Source: Phalacrocorax aristotelis
Taxonomy: Eukaryota; Chordata; Aves; Suliformes; Phalacrocoracidae
Assembly: GCF_949628215.1 (NCBI RefSeq)
Contig: NC_134276.1
Coordinates: forward strand, 134,912,125-134,976,124
DNA length: 64,000 nt
Direction of reading: 5' to 3'
The notes under the pieces are model-generated. The model was not told the origin of the DNA. It did no database searches and worked only from the letters and a program-made list of their open reading frames with translations. A program made the position numbers and the translations under genes. Below are positions 23,801-35,487 of this stretch, piece after piece. Position 1 is the first letter of the stretch. Each line of letters opens with the position of its first letter.

Positions 23801-25403
23801 GAGCTGCATCTTTTTGTACAGAGCGCTTCCTTTTCCTTCTCTCATGTAGGATTGTGCTACCTGTGTTAATCCTTATGAAATGAAAATATGAAAATACAAA
23901 CAGCAAGAGAATCCAATAAGAAGAAATACTCAGCTTCATAATTTGTCAGTGGTTTTATTTTCTTTCTTTTATTTTTTTAGTTTTTACAAAATTCACAACA
24001 GCTCCCTACATCAAAAAGGTCTACATAGGAGCCCTGGAAAAATGTCTGACACATAAAAAGATACAGAAAGCTTTTAGAAGTACTCTGATGAGGAAGGGGA
24101 CAGCCTTGGGGAGGAGTAAGGAAGTGAAAGTTCTGCATGCAATTGCAAACAAAGGGAGGATTAAATGATTCAGGGTTTGGTTCCTTTACCCTGCTGCGGT
24201 GCCTACCTCTCTATTTCCCTTGCATTGCTCTCTCATGTTTTGCCCTTCTCAGTTCTCCTCTTATTTCCTCCACCCTCCCCCTTTTTTGTGCTGGAGAACT
24301 ACTGAAAACAAATTTATAAACAGTGATTCCTTGAAGTTTCTTTTCTGTTTCAGCATGTATATATCTAAGAAGGCATTAAAGCATCATTTTGACCCCCGTG
24401 AGGCTCCACGGGACACATACCTACTATGCAAACTGCGGTGGGGTGAGACCGGCACGCTTTGGATACACTGGGTCAAAAATGACCGTTACCATGCTGAAGT
24501 CTACTTCTTGGAGAAGATCTTTAAAATGAGAAGAACCAATAATTATGTTAACTGTTCCATCACCTGGTACTTGTCCTGGAGCCCTTGTGAGGAGTGCTGC
24601 TTTAAAATACTGAATTTCTTAAAGAAGCACTCAAATGTGAGCATATGTATATATGTAGCACGGCTTTATCACATAGAAGATGAAAAAATCCGCCAAGGTC
24701 TGAAGAACCTTGTGAACTTCACGAAAGTAACTATTGCTGTCATGGGAATTGAAGGCAAGGTTTCCTGTGCTTTATGGGACTGGGAAGGGGTGAACTGGTG
24801 AACTTTGTGCATGGGTAGATCTGGTATGGGCTTGCTTCATGTGCCCAGTGCTATGCCCATCCATCACCCTTCAGTGACTGAGTGTCATTTCCCAAAAAAA
24901 TGATGTTCTGGTATTGCAGGAGAAGGGGACAGGACTCTTAGCAAACAGATCTGTATGAAAATCCTCTCTTGTTTAAAGATACCATCTATTGATCACTCCT
25001 GAGGGAGTGGGGGATAGGGTGCTTCTCCCTTGTCCTAGGGCACTAAATGCAGCTGCTGGGATAAAGCTGGCTGAAGGGGCCTTTCTGATAAGAGAGGGGA
25101 AAAAAAAGTGCCCAGAGAGAATGGCATTGTTTCCAAATACAGAGTGGACAGCATCCCTCAGCTGGCGTGCCCATGGCCAAGCTGTCTCTGTGTCATAGGC
25201 ACAAGGAAGAGGTTAAAAATCTTGTTCCCTGAGCTTGTCTTGTACCTGAATAAACTCAGGTTAGTCATCTTGCTTCAATTTCTCCAGACTATACTTACTG
25301 TCAGAAAACCTTTCTCCAAGGAGCTGCTGGTGATGATTCCTGGACTGAGGATTTTCAATCAGAGATAACTAGGAATTGTTTGAAGCTCAAGGACATCTTT
25401 AAG
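20804..25403 (+). CDS. APOBEC1-like cytidine deaminase A1a
   Basis: This is a zinc-dependent polynucleotide cytidine deaminase of the AID/APOBEC1 branch, which deaminates C to U in RNA or single-stranded DNA. The main exon is 24354-24754 (401 nt, enters phase 2, leaves phase 1). The next exon is 25288-25403 (116 nt, the same size as AID exon 4), beginning (D)YTYCQKTF and ending LKLKDIFK before GTTAGTAG. A proposed first exon, 20804-20826, encodes MHKKKLRG and fits the required phase, with donor AGG|GTAAAA. An in-frame ATG at 20786 is an alternative start. With that exon, H54-A-E56 and P85-C86-E-E-C89 form the zinc site inside S-W-S-P-C, all intact; YVARLY is the substrate-loop region. A short last exon is needed. 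A candidate is 25652-25675 (acceptor CTCCTTCAG, seven codons then TGA), giving about 187 aa. The intron after the main exon starts with GC, not GT. The protein lacks the APOBEC1 hydrophobic C-terminus and is AID-sized. The first exon is the least certain part; the two later exons are strong. Confidence 0.85.
20827..24353 (+). other. A1a intron 1, AT-rich
   Basis: This is the 3.5 kb intron of the proposed A1a model. It is strikingly AT-rich from about 21400 to 24000, with ATT trinucleotide runs (about 21437-21460) and several poly-A/T runs. A purine/pyrimidine alternating patch sits at 22809-22879. The 3' end is a good pyrimidine tract ending TTTCAG at 24353. No other exon or recognisable transposon end was found. 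Confidence 0.5.
22809..22879. repeat. Degenerate TG/CA and TA microsatellite
   Basis: Alternating purine-pyrimidine sequence: an ATGTATATGCGCGTGCATGC-type start, then CACACA, then TATATA/ATGTA units. It is imperfect and likely old. Such tracts can adopt non-B DNA but no function is implied. Confidence 0.7.
24755..24756 (+). other. Non-canonical GC splice donor of A1a
   Basis: The exon ends GAAG and the intron begins GCAAGG. The next exon starts AC after TCTCCAG at 25287, so joining gives GAA-GAC-TAT (E-D-Y). This matches the conserved K/E-D-Y junction seen in AID (K|DY) and A1b. GC-AG introns are a known minor class with donor consensus AG|GCAAGT, and this site fits it closely. Reading through instead adds 15 residues and a stop at 24801. 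Confidence 0.75.
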
Positions 25404-26071
25404 GTTAGTAGAGTCTGAGGGATATGGGGGAACACATGAAATGATTTGCAGTCTGAGGTCATTGAGCTGTAAAGAGCAGGAGAGAAGCTGTTCATATCTA
25501 ATTGGAATTTGAAGAGTGCTGCAGCATGCTTTTGGAAAAGGTAATATAGTAAAATCATAGGAACTATCCTGTCCCATTGGGAGATAAGCATTGTGGACTT
25601 TCTTCCATCATATTACAAAGCAAAGGTAAGAGTGCAGCTTTTCTCCTTCAGGCTCCAGAGTGGGAAATCCCTTGATCATCAGCTGAAACACCAGTCTCAT
25701 CCCAGAAACCCTCCACCAGACTCCTTTCTAATCTGGATCTGAGCATAGCTTTCTGTTCACCAGATGATGCTACTAAGCTTCTTTCTGTCAATATCTGCAG
25801 TGGTCTGACACCCCCTCCCAGTCACTGGGCCCCTACATACTTCATTAAAGTCCCTTCCAGATTTATTTCAGCAACTTCCTTGACTGGTCCAAAGGGTACA
25901 GTTTCTGCGAGATGAGAAAAGCTGTTCAAAAGAAAATGTCTGTCCCCTGGGAAAATCCAACTTTTGTTTTTGTTTTGTGTCAGACCTTCTGAAAGAGAGG
26001 AGTGAGAAGAAAGAGTGTGTTCACCAACAGTGCTGAACGTTTGTGCCCCTGGAGACAAGACACCCTGCTTG

Positions 26072-26077
26072 AATAAA
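26072..26077 (+). terminator. AATAAA polyadenylation signal candidate for A1a
   Basis: A canonical hexamer about 670 bp after the 116-nt exon and about 400 bp after the candidate last exon of A1a, before the CR1 element. Plausible, but supported by position only. Confidence 0.35.
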
Positions 26078-26399
26078 CAGGTTCACATCCTTGGCCTGGA
26101 AGGACTGCATGCAAAAAAATCTAGCAAAACTTATATAAGTTCTGCAGCATTTTGATTTCAATGTATTGGTGTTTTCTGACAAATGCTATTTTTAGTGAAA
26201 CAAAGTGAAAAAAATACAGCTAAGTAGGTCATCGAACATCTGAGAAACCCATTTCATATGGCATCTGTGGAAAAGAAATATTCTGGTCTATTACAAGTAA
26301 TAGACTGCTTGTGCTATGTCAATTTCAAATCACAGCAAGTCCAAAGTGCAATTATTAAGGGATCTAAATGTCATATTTTTATTTTCATTTCAGGATCTT

Positions 26400-27840
26400 C
26401 CATCATAGAATCAAAGAATCATAGAGTATCTCAAGTTGGAAGGGACCCATAAGGATCATTGAGTCCAACTACCTGCTCCCCACAGGACTACTTAAAACTA
26501 AACCATATGACTAAGAGCATTGTCCAGATGTTCCTTGGATTCTGACAGGCTTGGTGCCATGAGTACTTCCCTGGGGAACCTGTGCCAGTGATCGACTACC
26601 CTCTCAGTGAAGAATCTTTTCTTAATGTCCAAGCTGAACTTCGCCTGATGGAGCTTCATTCTGTTTCCTCCTGTCCAGTCGATGGTCACCAGAGAGAGGA
26701 GATCAGCACCAAGATTACCCTGTCCCAGGTGGAGAATCTGGCACTAGCTCTTGTTAAATTTCATACAGCTGGTGATTTCCCTGCTCTCAAGTCTATCCAG
26801 AGTTCTCTGCAAGGCCTCTCTGCCCCCAGGGAGCCCAGAGCTCCTCCTACTTTAGTATCACTGGCAAACTTACTTAATGTACATTTGATTCCTGGGTCCA
26901 AATAATTTATAAAAACATTAAAGAGCACTGGCCCTAAAATTGAGCCCTGGGAAACCCCACTGGTGACTGGCCACCAGCCTGATGTAACCCCATGTACTGT
27001 AACCCTTTGAACCTGACCTGTCAGCCAATTGGTCACCCAACATATCTACCCAACTTATCTAGCTGTGTGTTGGACATTTTATCCAGAAGGAAACTGTGAG
27101 AGACAATATCAAAAGCTTTGCTAAAAACCAAAACCACCACATCTACTGGCTTCCCTTGGTCAACTAGATGGGCGACCTTGTCATAAAAGGAAATTAAGCT
27201 GGTTAAGCAGGACTTTCCCCTGTGCACCTGTGCTGGTTATGACCAAAGACTGCATTGTCTCTCAAGTGTTTTTCAGTAACTGTCAGAGTAACCTTCTCCA
27301 TAATTTTACCAGGCACTGAAGTGAGACTGACAGGCCTGTAATTAACAGGCCCTTCTTGAAAACTGAGCAACATTTGCCAGCTTTCAGTCAACCAAGACCT
27401 CTCTAGACTGCCAAGGCCATTGGAAAATAATGGACAGAGGTCCCGTGATAACATTGTCCAGCTGTTTCAGTACCCTGGGATGAATCCCATCTGGCTCTAT
27501 AGATTTATGTGCATCCAGCTGGAGCAGCAAGTCTCAAACAAGTTCAGGGTTGGCTAGGAGCTTATCATCCCCCAATCATGGTCTTCCAACAGGTCTCCAG
27601 GGATCCCAGGGCCCATCATCGGTGTTAAAGACAGAGGTGAAGAAGGTATTAAACATCTTTGCTTTGTCTACATCCCTATTTGTGAGGTGACCGACCTCAT
27701 CAAGTAACGGACCAATGTTATCTCCAATCCTCTACTAAGAAAATTCACACACAGAAGATAGCTAGCTGCCTTACTGCTTCTATGTAGAAGGTAACAATCA
27801 GAAAATGTTGTTAGCATTTCCCAGTCTCTAAAAGCCACCA
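26400..27840 (-). mobile_element. CR1 LINE, 5'-truncated copy with reverse transcriptase remnants
   Basis: On the minus strand the 3' end has the CR1 hallmark, short ATTCTATG-type repeats at about 26404-26425, preceded by the usual GGGTCCCTTCCAACTTGAGA stretch. Upstream, in broken frames, are classical CR1 ORF2 peptides. They are NYRPVSLTSVPGKIMEK (about 27390), GKSCLTSLISFYDKV and FSKAFDIVSHS (about 27100-27220), [20 protein letters not shown] (about 26900-26970), the active-site region as FASDTK (normally FADDTK), and the C-terminal DWTGGNRMKLHQ...FFTERVV (about 26600-26690). Several stops and frame changes show it is dead. The 5' limit is fuzzy, between 27760 and 27850. Confidence 0.92.
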
Positions 27841-30164
27841 ATATCCTGGACAGACAGCTTATCACTGGGAGTCTTGAGTATACTAGACAGTGCTAAATAT
27901 CCCTGATGAGAAACTTCTGGATGTGGAAATGGAGGCAGGTGGCAGCCAGAATGGGGAACAATGTTCCAGGTCCAATACTCTGCTAACATTATTCTTCCTC
28001 TGATGTGGCTCACTGGTGCATAGGGTGATGGGAAAAGGGTACTTAAAGAGGACTGCTAAATTAGCATCCAAACAGTTTATTAATTCACTGTAACTTTCTT
28101 CAACGGAGGCATTTTTTGATGAAAACAGGCTATTTCCTTGATTCTTGAAAAATGAATCTCTGGCAAGAGAAGGTAAGGATGCCAAAAGGAATATCTCTGG
28201 AGTCTTGTGGTCCCCTCAGCTAGCCTTGTCTCCTACCTCATGTTGCAAGAGGATCAAAAGTGAACCTAAAAAACAGAAAATGCGCCATCGGGGCAGAGAG
28301 TGTAGTCCAGACATGGTCTAGTAGTGGCAGGAGGAGATGCTTTTCAGGGAGAGCAGACAAGCCTAGCCACTATCTGTGGTTCATTATGATCCAGTCACAC
28401 TACCTCTATACCCGCAATGACTCTGGTTGGGAACTCTGCATCTTCCCCTTAGTGTCTGTTTATGGATTTGTTACCATGAATTTTTTGGATCTCTTTTGAC
28501 CCTGTCCTGCCATCTGTGTCCACACTTTACTGGGGCAGCAGATTCCAGAAGTTCATAGTTTGCCATATAAATAAGTACTTGTCTCTGTTTTAAACTGATC
28601 ACAGTAAGTGCCAGTCCTTGCTATACTAATGTCTCATCATTAATCACTGCAACACTTTTCTGCATTTGAAGGACTGTGCTAGTCTAGAGAATTTTCCACT
28701 GGTTCAGTGGGAGCTATAGCATGCTCTGTATGTGCCACCCCACCTGTGCATGTGGATGGCACTTGGTGGCATCCCAGAGCTCTGAACAGACCCAGGGAGC
28801 AGCCAGAGTTTTATCTCCCCAGAGTGGCTTTGGGAGCCTGGCTCAGCTCTGCTTTCTGGTCCACAGCCTCAGAGATGTGATGCAGAGCCACAGTGCTTTG
28901 CACTGGCATTGCCTTGTTTGTGCTACATCCACTGCTACTATGGGTCTGGTTAAACCAAAAGCAGTTTTCCTGCAAATGAAGTGTCTGTTCATCCTTGAAC
29001 CTTAGCCTTGGTGGTAGGAGGCAGAGTGTCTCAGTTTAAGTGTCTCTGGTGGGTTGTGGACTGGGCAGTAGGCTGTGACAAAGCATATGTGTCCCATCCT
29101 GTCTTACAAGACAAGCAGTAACTGTGTTTGCCTACAAATCTGCAATCTGCATTAACTGTAGTAGTGAGATCTGGCAGGGCTTGCTTGTCAGATTCATGCA
29201 TGAATTCTCTAAGATAGGAAAATTATGACAGGGCAGATTGCTGAGACATGGTCTCATAATTCCCTTTACTTCCAGCTACCATCTGCATTATTGGTTTATG
29301 CCATAGTGAGGTCTTTCCATAGCAGCATCCTGATCAGTGAACGTCTAATCCATAGCACCAGGCCCAAGACTATTTGGGTAGTTGGAGATGATTTTCAGGC
29401 CACTTTCATAGCTGGGTCTGATGAGCATTTACTCTTGACCCTATTGGCTCATCTGAGAGAACCATGATAGCTCAGCTGGATTTTTGGATGTAAGGTCTGC
29501 CCTTCTACCCTCATAGTTTCCTGCTATATCTTGATTTGTTTTCTACTTCTGCCATCTGCTGCTTACAAACACTGCATAGGCCCATATCCACCTTTTAATC
29601 CCTCACTTCTCTTAAGATCTACTCAGATGCAATGAATGCAATCCGTAACGATCACTGCAGCAGGTGTGGCTCCTCCTTGTACTTCTGACTGGCCTAAGAA
29701 ACACAGCCTCAACCTGGGAAAAGGTAACTGGGACCCACCGCTTCAGCTGCATTCCCTAAATCTCGTCCCTTGAAGGGTTATCTCACAGCACACCAGGTGT
29801 CCCCTGGGCCTGCACCACATACCATGACTGTTCAAATTCAAAGCTATCAAGACTACTGATAGATTGTCCCCTGAAGATTGTCCTGCCTCTGCTATGAGGA
29901 ATATCATAAAGCACTTATTGATGTTTAAACACACAGGTTCCTATCTCACAGTCCCACTCCCTCCAATGACAGCAGAAGGAGTGTTAGCTGTGATGGAGAG
30001 ACTATCTAGATAGTAACATATTGTGTAAATCATGAAAAGCCTGGCAGAACAACCCTGTATCTCTGGAGTCTTCTGAAGACTTCTTATAAGACCTCTTTAG
30101 AATCTTACCTGTGGATACCCAGGTAGAGTGGATTTCTAGCCTACCTGTGAACATGAGATGGTGA
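27841..30164. other. Intergenic, possible old repeat pieces only
   Basis: No gene was recognised. Around 28535-28620 the text (ATTCCAGAAG...TTTTAAACTGATCAC) resembles an ancient interspersed repeat common in reptile genomes, but the match is from memory and weak. Open frames here show no domain. Confidence 0.35.
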
Positions 30165-30690
30165 GGTGGGTTAACCCTGGCAGGCAGCTAAGCACCACAC
30201 AGCTGGTTGCTCTCCCCTCTCCCTGCCCCATGGGATGGGAGAGAGAATCCGAAGGGCAAAAGCAAGGAAACTCATGCATCGAGATTAAAACAGTTTAATA
30301 AGTGAAAGGGAAAAAGGAAAAGATATCCCAAATGATGCAGAGGCAATCATTCATCGCCAGCGGACTGAGATCAACCAGTCCCCAAGCAACAGCAACTTCA
30401 GAAGAAAAATCCCCCCAATTTTTATTGTTGAGCATACTGTTAGGTGATACGAAAGTTCCCTGTCATCACTTTGGGTCATGTCACAGCTGTGTTCCCACCC
30501 AGAATCTTGCCCACCCCCAGCCTACTCACTTGAGGGCAAAGTCAGAGACAGAGAAGCCCTTGATGCTGTGCAAGCGTTGTTCAGCAATAGCTAAAATGTT
30601 GGTGTGTTATCAACACTGTTTTGGTCACTGGGCTAAACCACAGCACTATACAGGCTGCTATGAAGAAAATTACTTCCATCCTTGATGTTG
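30165..30690 (-). mobile_element. Solo LTR of an avian ERVL-type endogenous retrovirus (fossil)
   Basis: The plus strand carries, in order, GGTTAACCCTGGCAGGCAGC, AAGCACCACACAGCTG, a TCTCCC run, AGTTTAATAAGTGAAAG, CACCCCCAGCCTACTCACT (with one base skipped here), GTTATCAACACTGTTTT and GCTATGAAGAAAATTA. This ordered series matches a long LTR family widespread in neoavian birds, read in reverse. The copy is diverged and its 5' terminal bases appear lost. No internal region is attached. It supports a neoavian host. Confidence 0.75.
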
Positions 30691-31784
30691 CCCAATGATT
30701 GCAATATCTGGTTCTGGTAAAGGTTTTCTGCTTCTGATGGAGGTTTTACCTCCCATGGGAGCTAGAGCTTACAGGTGAATTTTGGGGAGACTTTAACCAT
30801 ATGGTCGTCATTGAGCAATCCTTGAGTGCCTGGAAAAGAAAAGCTCAGTGCTGAAAGTTCCTAGAGCTGCTCTGAACACTCCCTGGTATGACTGATAGGA
30901 AAGGAACAGATGAATCATTGCTTTCTCTCAAGTGAAGTCCAGCTGGTTTTGTTGTCCCCCTCTCTATTTAAAACTCTGCCAGTTGTGTGATGACTGTGTG
31001 TAGACAGCCTCTCAAACAGAGTATGGACACTCTGATGTCCACCAGGTTTGGGGTACTTATCGTTCTGCCAAGTGCTTTGACACAGCATGTGCATTGAAAC
31101 AAAGAGGTAGAAACGAGACAAAATCAGAAAGATAAATACTTCTATAAATACTTCAGAAAGATAAGAACTTCTGTGTCGCAAAGCAGTGTGAGATGACTGT
31201 AGAAGGACTGCTTAGAGTAGAAAATCATAGTCCAAAATACAGATATGTTCACTTGCAGTTTTTATTTCTTCACACTGACTCCTCATGAAAAATATTTGAT
31301 CCACTTCTCTGATTTCTATAGCCTCACTGGTTAATGTGAAGGAATTACAGTACAAGGATATTGGGATGTTTTGTTTAGCTAAGAAAAATTTATACTGAAG
31401 CAAGCACACAGGTAAGTCCTTCCCACTAACCACCTGTTCTCCGCCTTGCCTGGGTCAGGGCTTTGCCCACACACCCTTGTGGCTGGCTGACATTACACTT
31501 CATTTTTCCGAATCAGACTCATAAAATTCACCCTGTAGTAGCAGTGTGTCATCAGTTTTCTTAATCTCTTACGTTTCACTTTCCAAGTATGGAAACTGAA
31601 CAAGGGTCTCAGTAAAGTATGATGATGCTGTGTAACCTGCAGAGGAAACGAAGGCAAAGGTGCTGGGAGAGACAAAAAGGCCATGGTGGGTGTGCTTATC
31701 AGTCAGAGCTGTAAACTCTATGCTGATAGGATGTGTATTTGTATATCTGCAAACTTGTTTTTATATGCATTGTTGCATTATTAC

Positions 31785-31855
31785 GCATACATATATAAGT
31801 AAATATCTATGTGTGTACTCATACATATATATTCATACACACACAAAGACATACT
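31785..31855. repeat. Degenerate TA/TG/CA microsatellite
   Basis: Imperfect runs of ATATAT, GTGTGT and CACACA over about 70 bp. Low-complexity DNA with no further signal. Confidence 0.6.
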
Positions 31856-32604
31856 TTAACCCTTTTTAAAATTTGAAGTTCACACAGTAAATCTCAAAAG
31901 GCTCTGTGTGTTTTTTATTTCAATAAAAATGTTGATATCTACTGAGAAAACTCCATTAAATCCAAACAAACATACAGTGGATTTCCTTTTACTGTCAAAT
32001 GTGCCAAAAGCAGAACACTTGAACTAACACAAAATTTGCCATTACAAATTAAGTCCAGGAGGCAGCTTGTAAGTGGAAATTGAGACCTAAGCCCCTGTGA
32101 TATGAGGCCCAAGCTTTTAGTCACATTTAAGTTTTGCCTTTCCCCTTGCTTCCAGACTGCCACTGGGTGATTTTCACCTCTTTCCAATAGACCATCCAGC
32201 CAGGGAATAGAAAGCTCAGTACCTGTAAAATCATCAGAGATTTGCAAATTAGAATCTTGGCCAATTCAGGCCTTGTCCCTTGCTGTGTCCTTGCCTGATC
32301 TAACTTTCCTTCTTCTGTACTCCTCTTTCTTCTCTCTAACCTGCCTGTCTTTCCTAATTTCTTTCATAAGTTTCCATTTCTATGACTTCTACCTCACTCC
32401 AGATTTGTGTTTTATGCTGAATAAAATCGTTCAATGTAATGCTGGAGTTGGTGTTATCAGACATATATCTTGGGTTTCAAGTGTCAGATAAGCCAAAAGA
32501 CATTTGAGAAAAATTGCAAACTATGTAAACAGCTGGTTTAGTAAGACAAATTAGGGGAGTGGTACATCCATTAGACACTAGTATTGTAATACCATCATGC
32601 TTCA

Positions 32605-32850
32605 GGACTGTTATGCTGAAATCTGTTTCCTGGGAGACATCTGTAGGGGCCTAGCTCCCTGTTGCTCTGTCCACCTCTCTGTCACCTAGTGTATATCCTG
32701 GAGTCCCTCTGCAAAGTGTTCTGAAGAAACTGTGAAGTTTCTAGATGATTAACCCTGCTGAATCTGGTCTTATGTATACAGCATGGCTCTACTACCACCA
32801 AAGGGAATATTATCATGAAGGTCTAAGGAAGCTGGTGGCTAAAGAAGACA
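32605..32850 (+). pseudogene. Decayed APOBEC1-like catalytic exon
   Basis: The block aligns by eye to the A1a catalytic exon. It has TATGCTGAAATCTGTTTCCT (HAE region, here YAE), then a stop where S-I-T-W would be, then TCCTGGAGTCCCTCTGCAAA (S-W-S-P-S-A-K-C, so the first zinc cysteine is Ser). After further stops and a frame change comes ATGTATACAGCATGGCTCTA, read as Y-T-A-W-L-Y, followed by HEGLRKLV, which match YVARLY and RQGLKNLV of A1a. Both the zinc site and the frame are broken. The 5' part of the exon is not recognisable, and no partner exons were found nearby. It is a third, dead member of the cluster, closer to A1a than to A1b in the loop region. Confidence 0.75.
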
Positions 32851-35487
32851 TGAGTGAGTGTATGTCCACCATTCTGTGTGCCCTTTGCTGTGTATGTTCC
32901 TCCAAAAATTCATTTATGTTAAGGAGGCATGCATATGAAGGTGGGGATTATTTAAAAAAAAATCTATTTGCTGGAGTGGGTGAGGTATATTCACATGCTA
33001 CCAATCAGTCAGCATTAAAAACCACCTTCACATTTATCTCTAACATTATCTTGAGCGACTTCTGTAAAGGGAGATAAATTACAGTATGAGAAATAGAAAA
33101 AATATTTGTCACAGCTTTTTGAGTAATATGAGGTCCCAGCCATATATACAACCCTTGCTACAGACATGTAGCAACTTAAAGGCATACTGGATTACTGCTG
33201 TTTGCTCATAAAGGCCAAGAAAGAGTTTTGCCCCCCAGATATATGATGCTTCTGGAGGTTATCGTCATCCTCTGAAGCACCGAAGTTTGGTCCCTGTAGG
33301 CAGGAAGAGCAAGTTCTTCAAGAAGCATGAAAATTCACTTGTGTGGTAACCTTGTCTTTCTGATTTTGTTAGTGTTAAACCAACTGCCAGATTTGGAAGG
33401 GATTCCTCTCCTCACATTAGACTAGCAGGAACAACAGAATGACATTTCCTTTTTTTTTATATATTTTTTTTCACCATCTCTTAAAGCACATTCAGCTTCC
33501 TGGAGACCCCTAGAAATTTTGCATTGCAAATTCCCTGCTTCTGCTTGGGCTTATTTTTTCTCTCTCTGCTTTCTGTGGCATATCACTAGTATTATACTGG
33601 GAGATACTGCTACTGAGCACTGTTGCTAACCAAGCCATTTCTTGCAGATTAGACTAAGCATCTCAAAGTCTAATTTACAACTGCATATGTATAAATATCT
33701 ACTGCAGAAAGAAGGAAATTAAGAGAATATTATATTATCAATGCATTTCTGGCCTTACTGAGCATCATGTCCACAAACTCAAAAACACATTAGTCAGACA
33801 CTTTTTTATTTGTTTCAAGAAGCCTCTGAGTGACTTGATCCCATTCACTCTTCCTAAGGTATGAACTAATGCAACCACTAAGGAACAGTTCTGTGCTGTG
33901 AAATGAGTGGTGACCTTGCAGCAGAAGAGGACCTGAAAGCAGATGCTGTGCTGGCGCTGTGTTGGCACTGTGCTGCCCAGTAACCTGCCATGACCACCCT
34001 TCTCCTTCACAAAGGGTCCTGCCAGTGCCTGAATCCCTCCTACCTCTGTACTCCACTATCTTGTTCACTTCTGTTTGTTCTACCCTTGGAGGAAACTGAA
34101 TGTTTTTTGACAATAGAATATTGAGGGCTGGCCACAGAGAATACAAATAAATTGCTCCCCTAGCTTTACAATTCTCAGTAAGACTTGGCATTGAGAAAGG
34201 CAATGGCTTTGTCCTCAGGGGGTGCATGTTACTGGTGTTGGCTCACCAGGGATGCAGCTTGCATCAGGCCACAAAATAGTTGTGTCACAAAACCAGAGGA
34301 AACTGTAAGTGGTAGAGGCGGACTCAGCACTGTCATCTCTAGCTAAGCCATATGAAGAATTCTTTTGTAATCCCTTTGCTCTGCAAACCAGTTTTGGGTG
34401 TGTCAATCAGAGAAAAGCTTCTCACTAGCAACTAGCATTGTTTCACTCATTTTTCAGATTAAATGGGAAATATTTCTTTGCTGCATCTTGTGTGAGTTAC
34501 AGAACAGCTCATAGGAAGGTGATGCCCAGTTCATATGCTGAACAGATTTCTCAGGGCACTGAAAAAAACCCATTAATTTTACATCAGTGAACTGATCTGT
34601 CAGGACAAATAGCTTCTGCAGATACTCACCAGCTGGCTCAGGTCATGCTCTCAGGATGCCCACATAAGTACAGAGCTCTCCTCTGTTGTGACATCTAATA
34701 AATATTTGGGTGTTCCCCCACAATATGCTGTCCACTGCCATAGCTGTCCTGGATGCTGGGCAGCTTTCTTAGAGTTAGCCTGAGAATGTCTGCCCAGTTG
34801 CTGACCACAGCTGTAGATGTGTCCTCACACACATTAAGAGCCTTCCTTGCTTACATTGAGGACCCAGGTTCAAGTGTGTATGAGTGGTCCTTGGAATTCC
34901 ACAGAATGGTCCCATGAAAGGAAATGGGAGTAACCATCACCACCTGCTGGAGATCCATAAAATCACAAGTTTTGCAGATGACATCTGTTTCCCTCACCGG
35001 GTTCTGCTCAACTTTCTGATGACATCTGGATGCCAGAAAAGTTAGCTGCCATGCCACAGCTATGTGACTTGATGCCATTTGTGTGGATGCTTTTTCTCTC
35101 TTGGTGCATTGGGGTGACTAGAGAAGGGTTGCTTTTCTATTCTGGGGCTAGTGGTAATAAAGAGATATAATTTCTCTTCTGCACTGCAAAAAAATGGCTC
35201 ACCTGTTAATTCCAGCTTCTGGCAGGCAACTTTGTCTACAACTTTCGATCCAATTCCAAATGGGACCCACCTTCTTTTGCAGTCTTTTGCTGCCAGGAGC
35301 TTACTTTCAGTTTCATCCAGTGGGGTAGTCTATTTGCATAAGAGCATGTCACCATCAGGAAATATTCAGATGAGTAACATCACTAACATCCAAAGTTCAG
35401 TCTTTGGGAATTGAAACTGAAACAAATATAAGGCTAATAAAGGGGTAGCCATCACCCAAGAGGCCACAGATAAATCCAGAAATATCC
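32851..35487. other. Intergenic stretch, no gene recognised
   Basis: Ordinary sequence with a T-rich run near 33450-33470. Frames here (for example 33790-34227, -) show no known domain. The right end is the 5' flank of A1b; no TATA box or clear promoter motif was identified. Confidence 0.45.

Noticed and set aside
1040-24000. GDF3 or DPPA3, mammalian neighbours of NANOG and APOBEC1
   Set aside because: No TGF-beta cysteine-knot peptide or DPPA3-like sequence was seen on either strand.
24755-24801. Extension of the A1a catalytic exon to the stop at 24801 as the true C-terminus
   Set aside because: The homologous next exon at 25288 joins in phase through a good GC donor, so the extension is more likely intron; kept only as a possible isoform.
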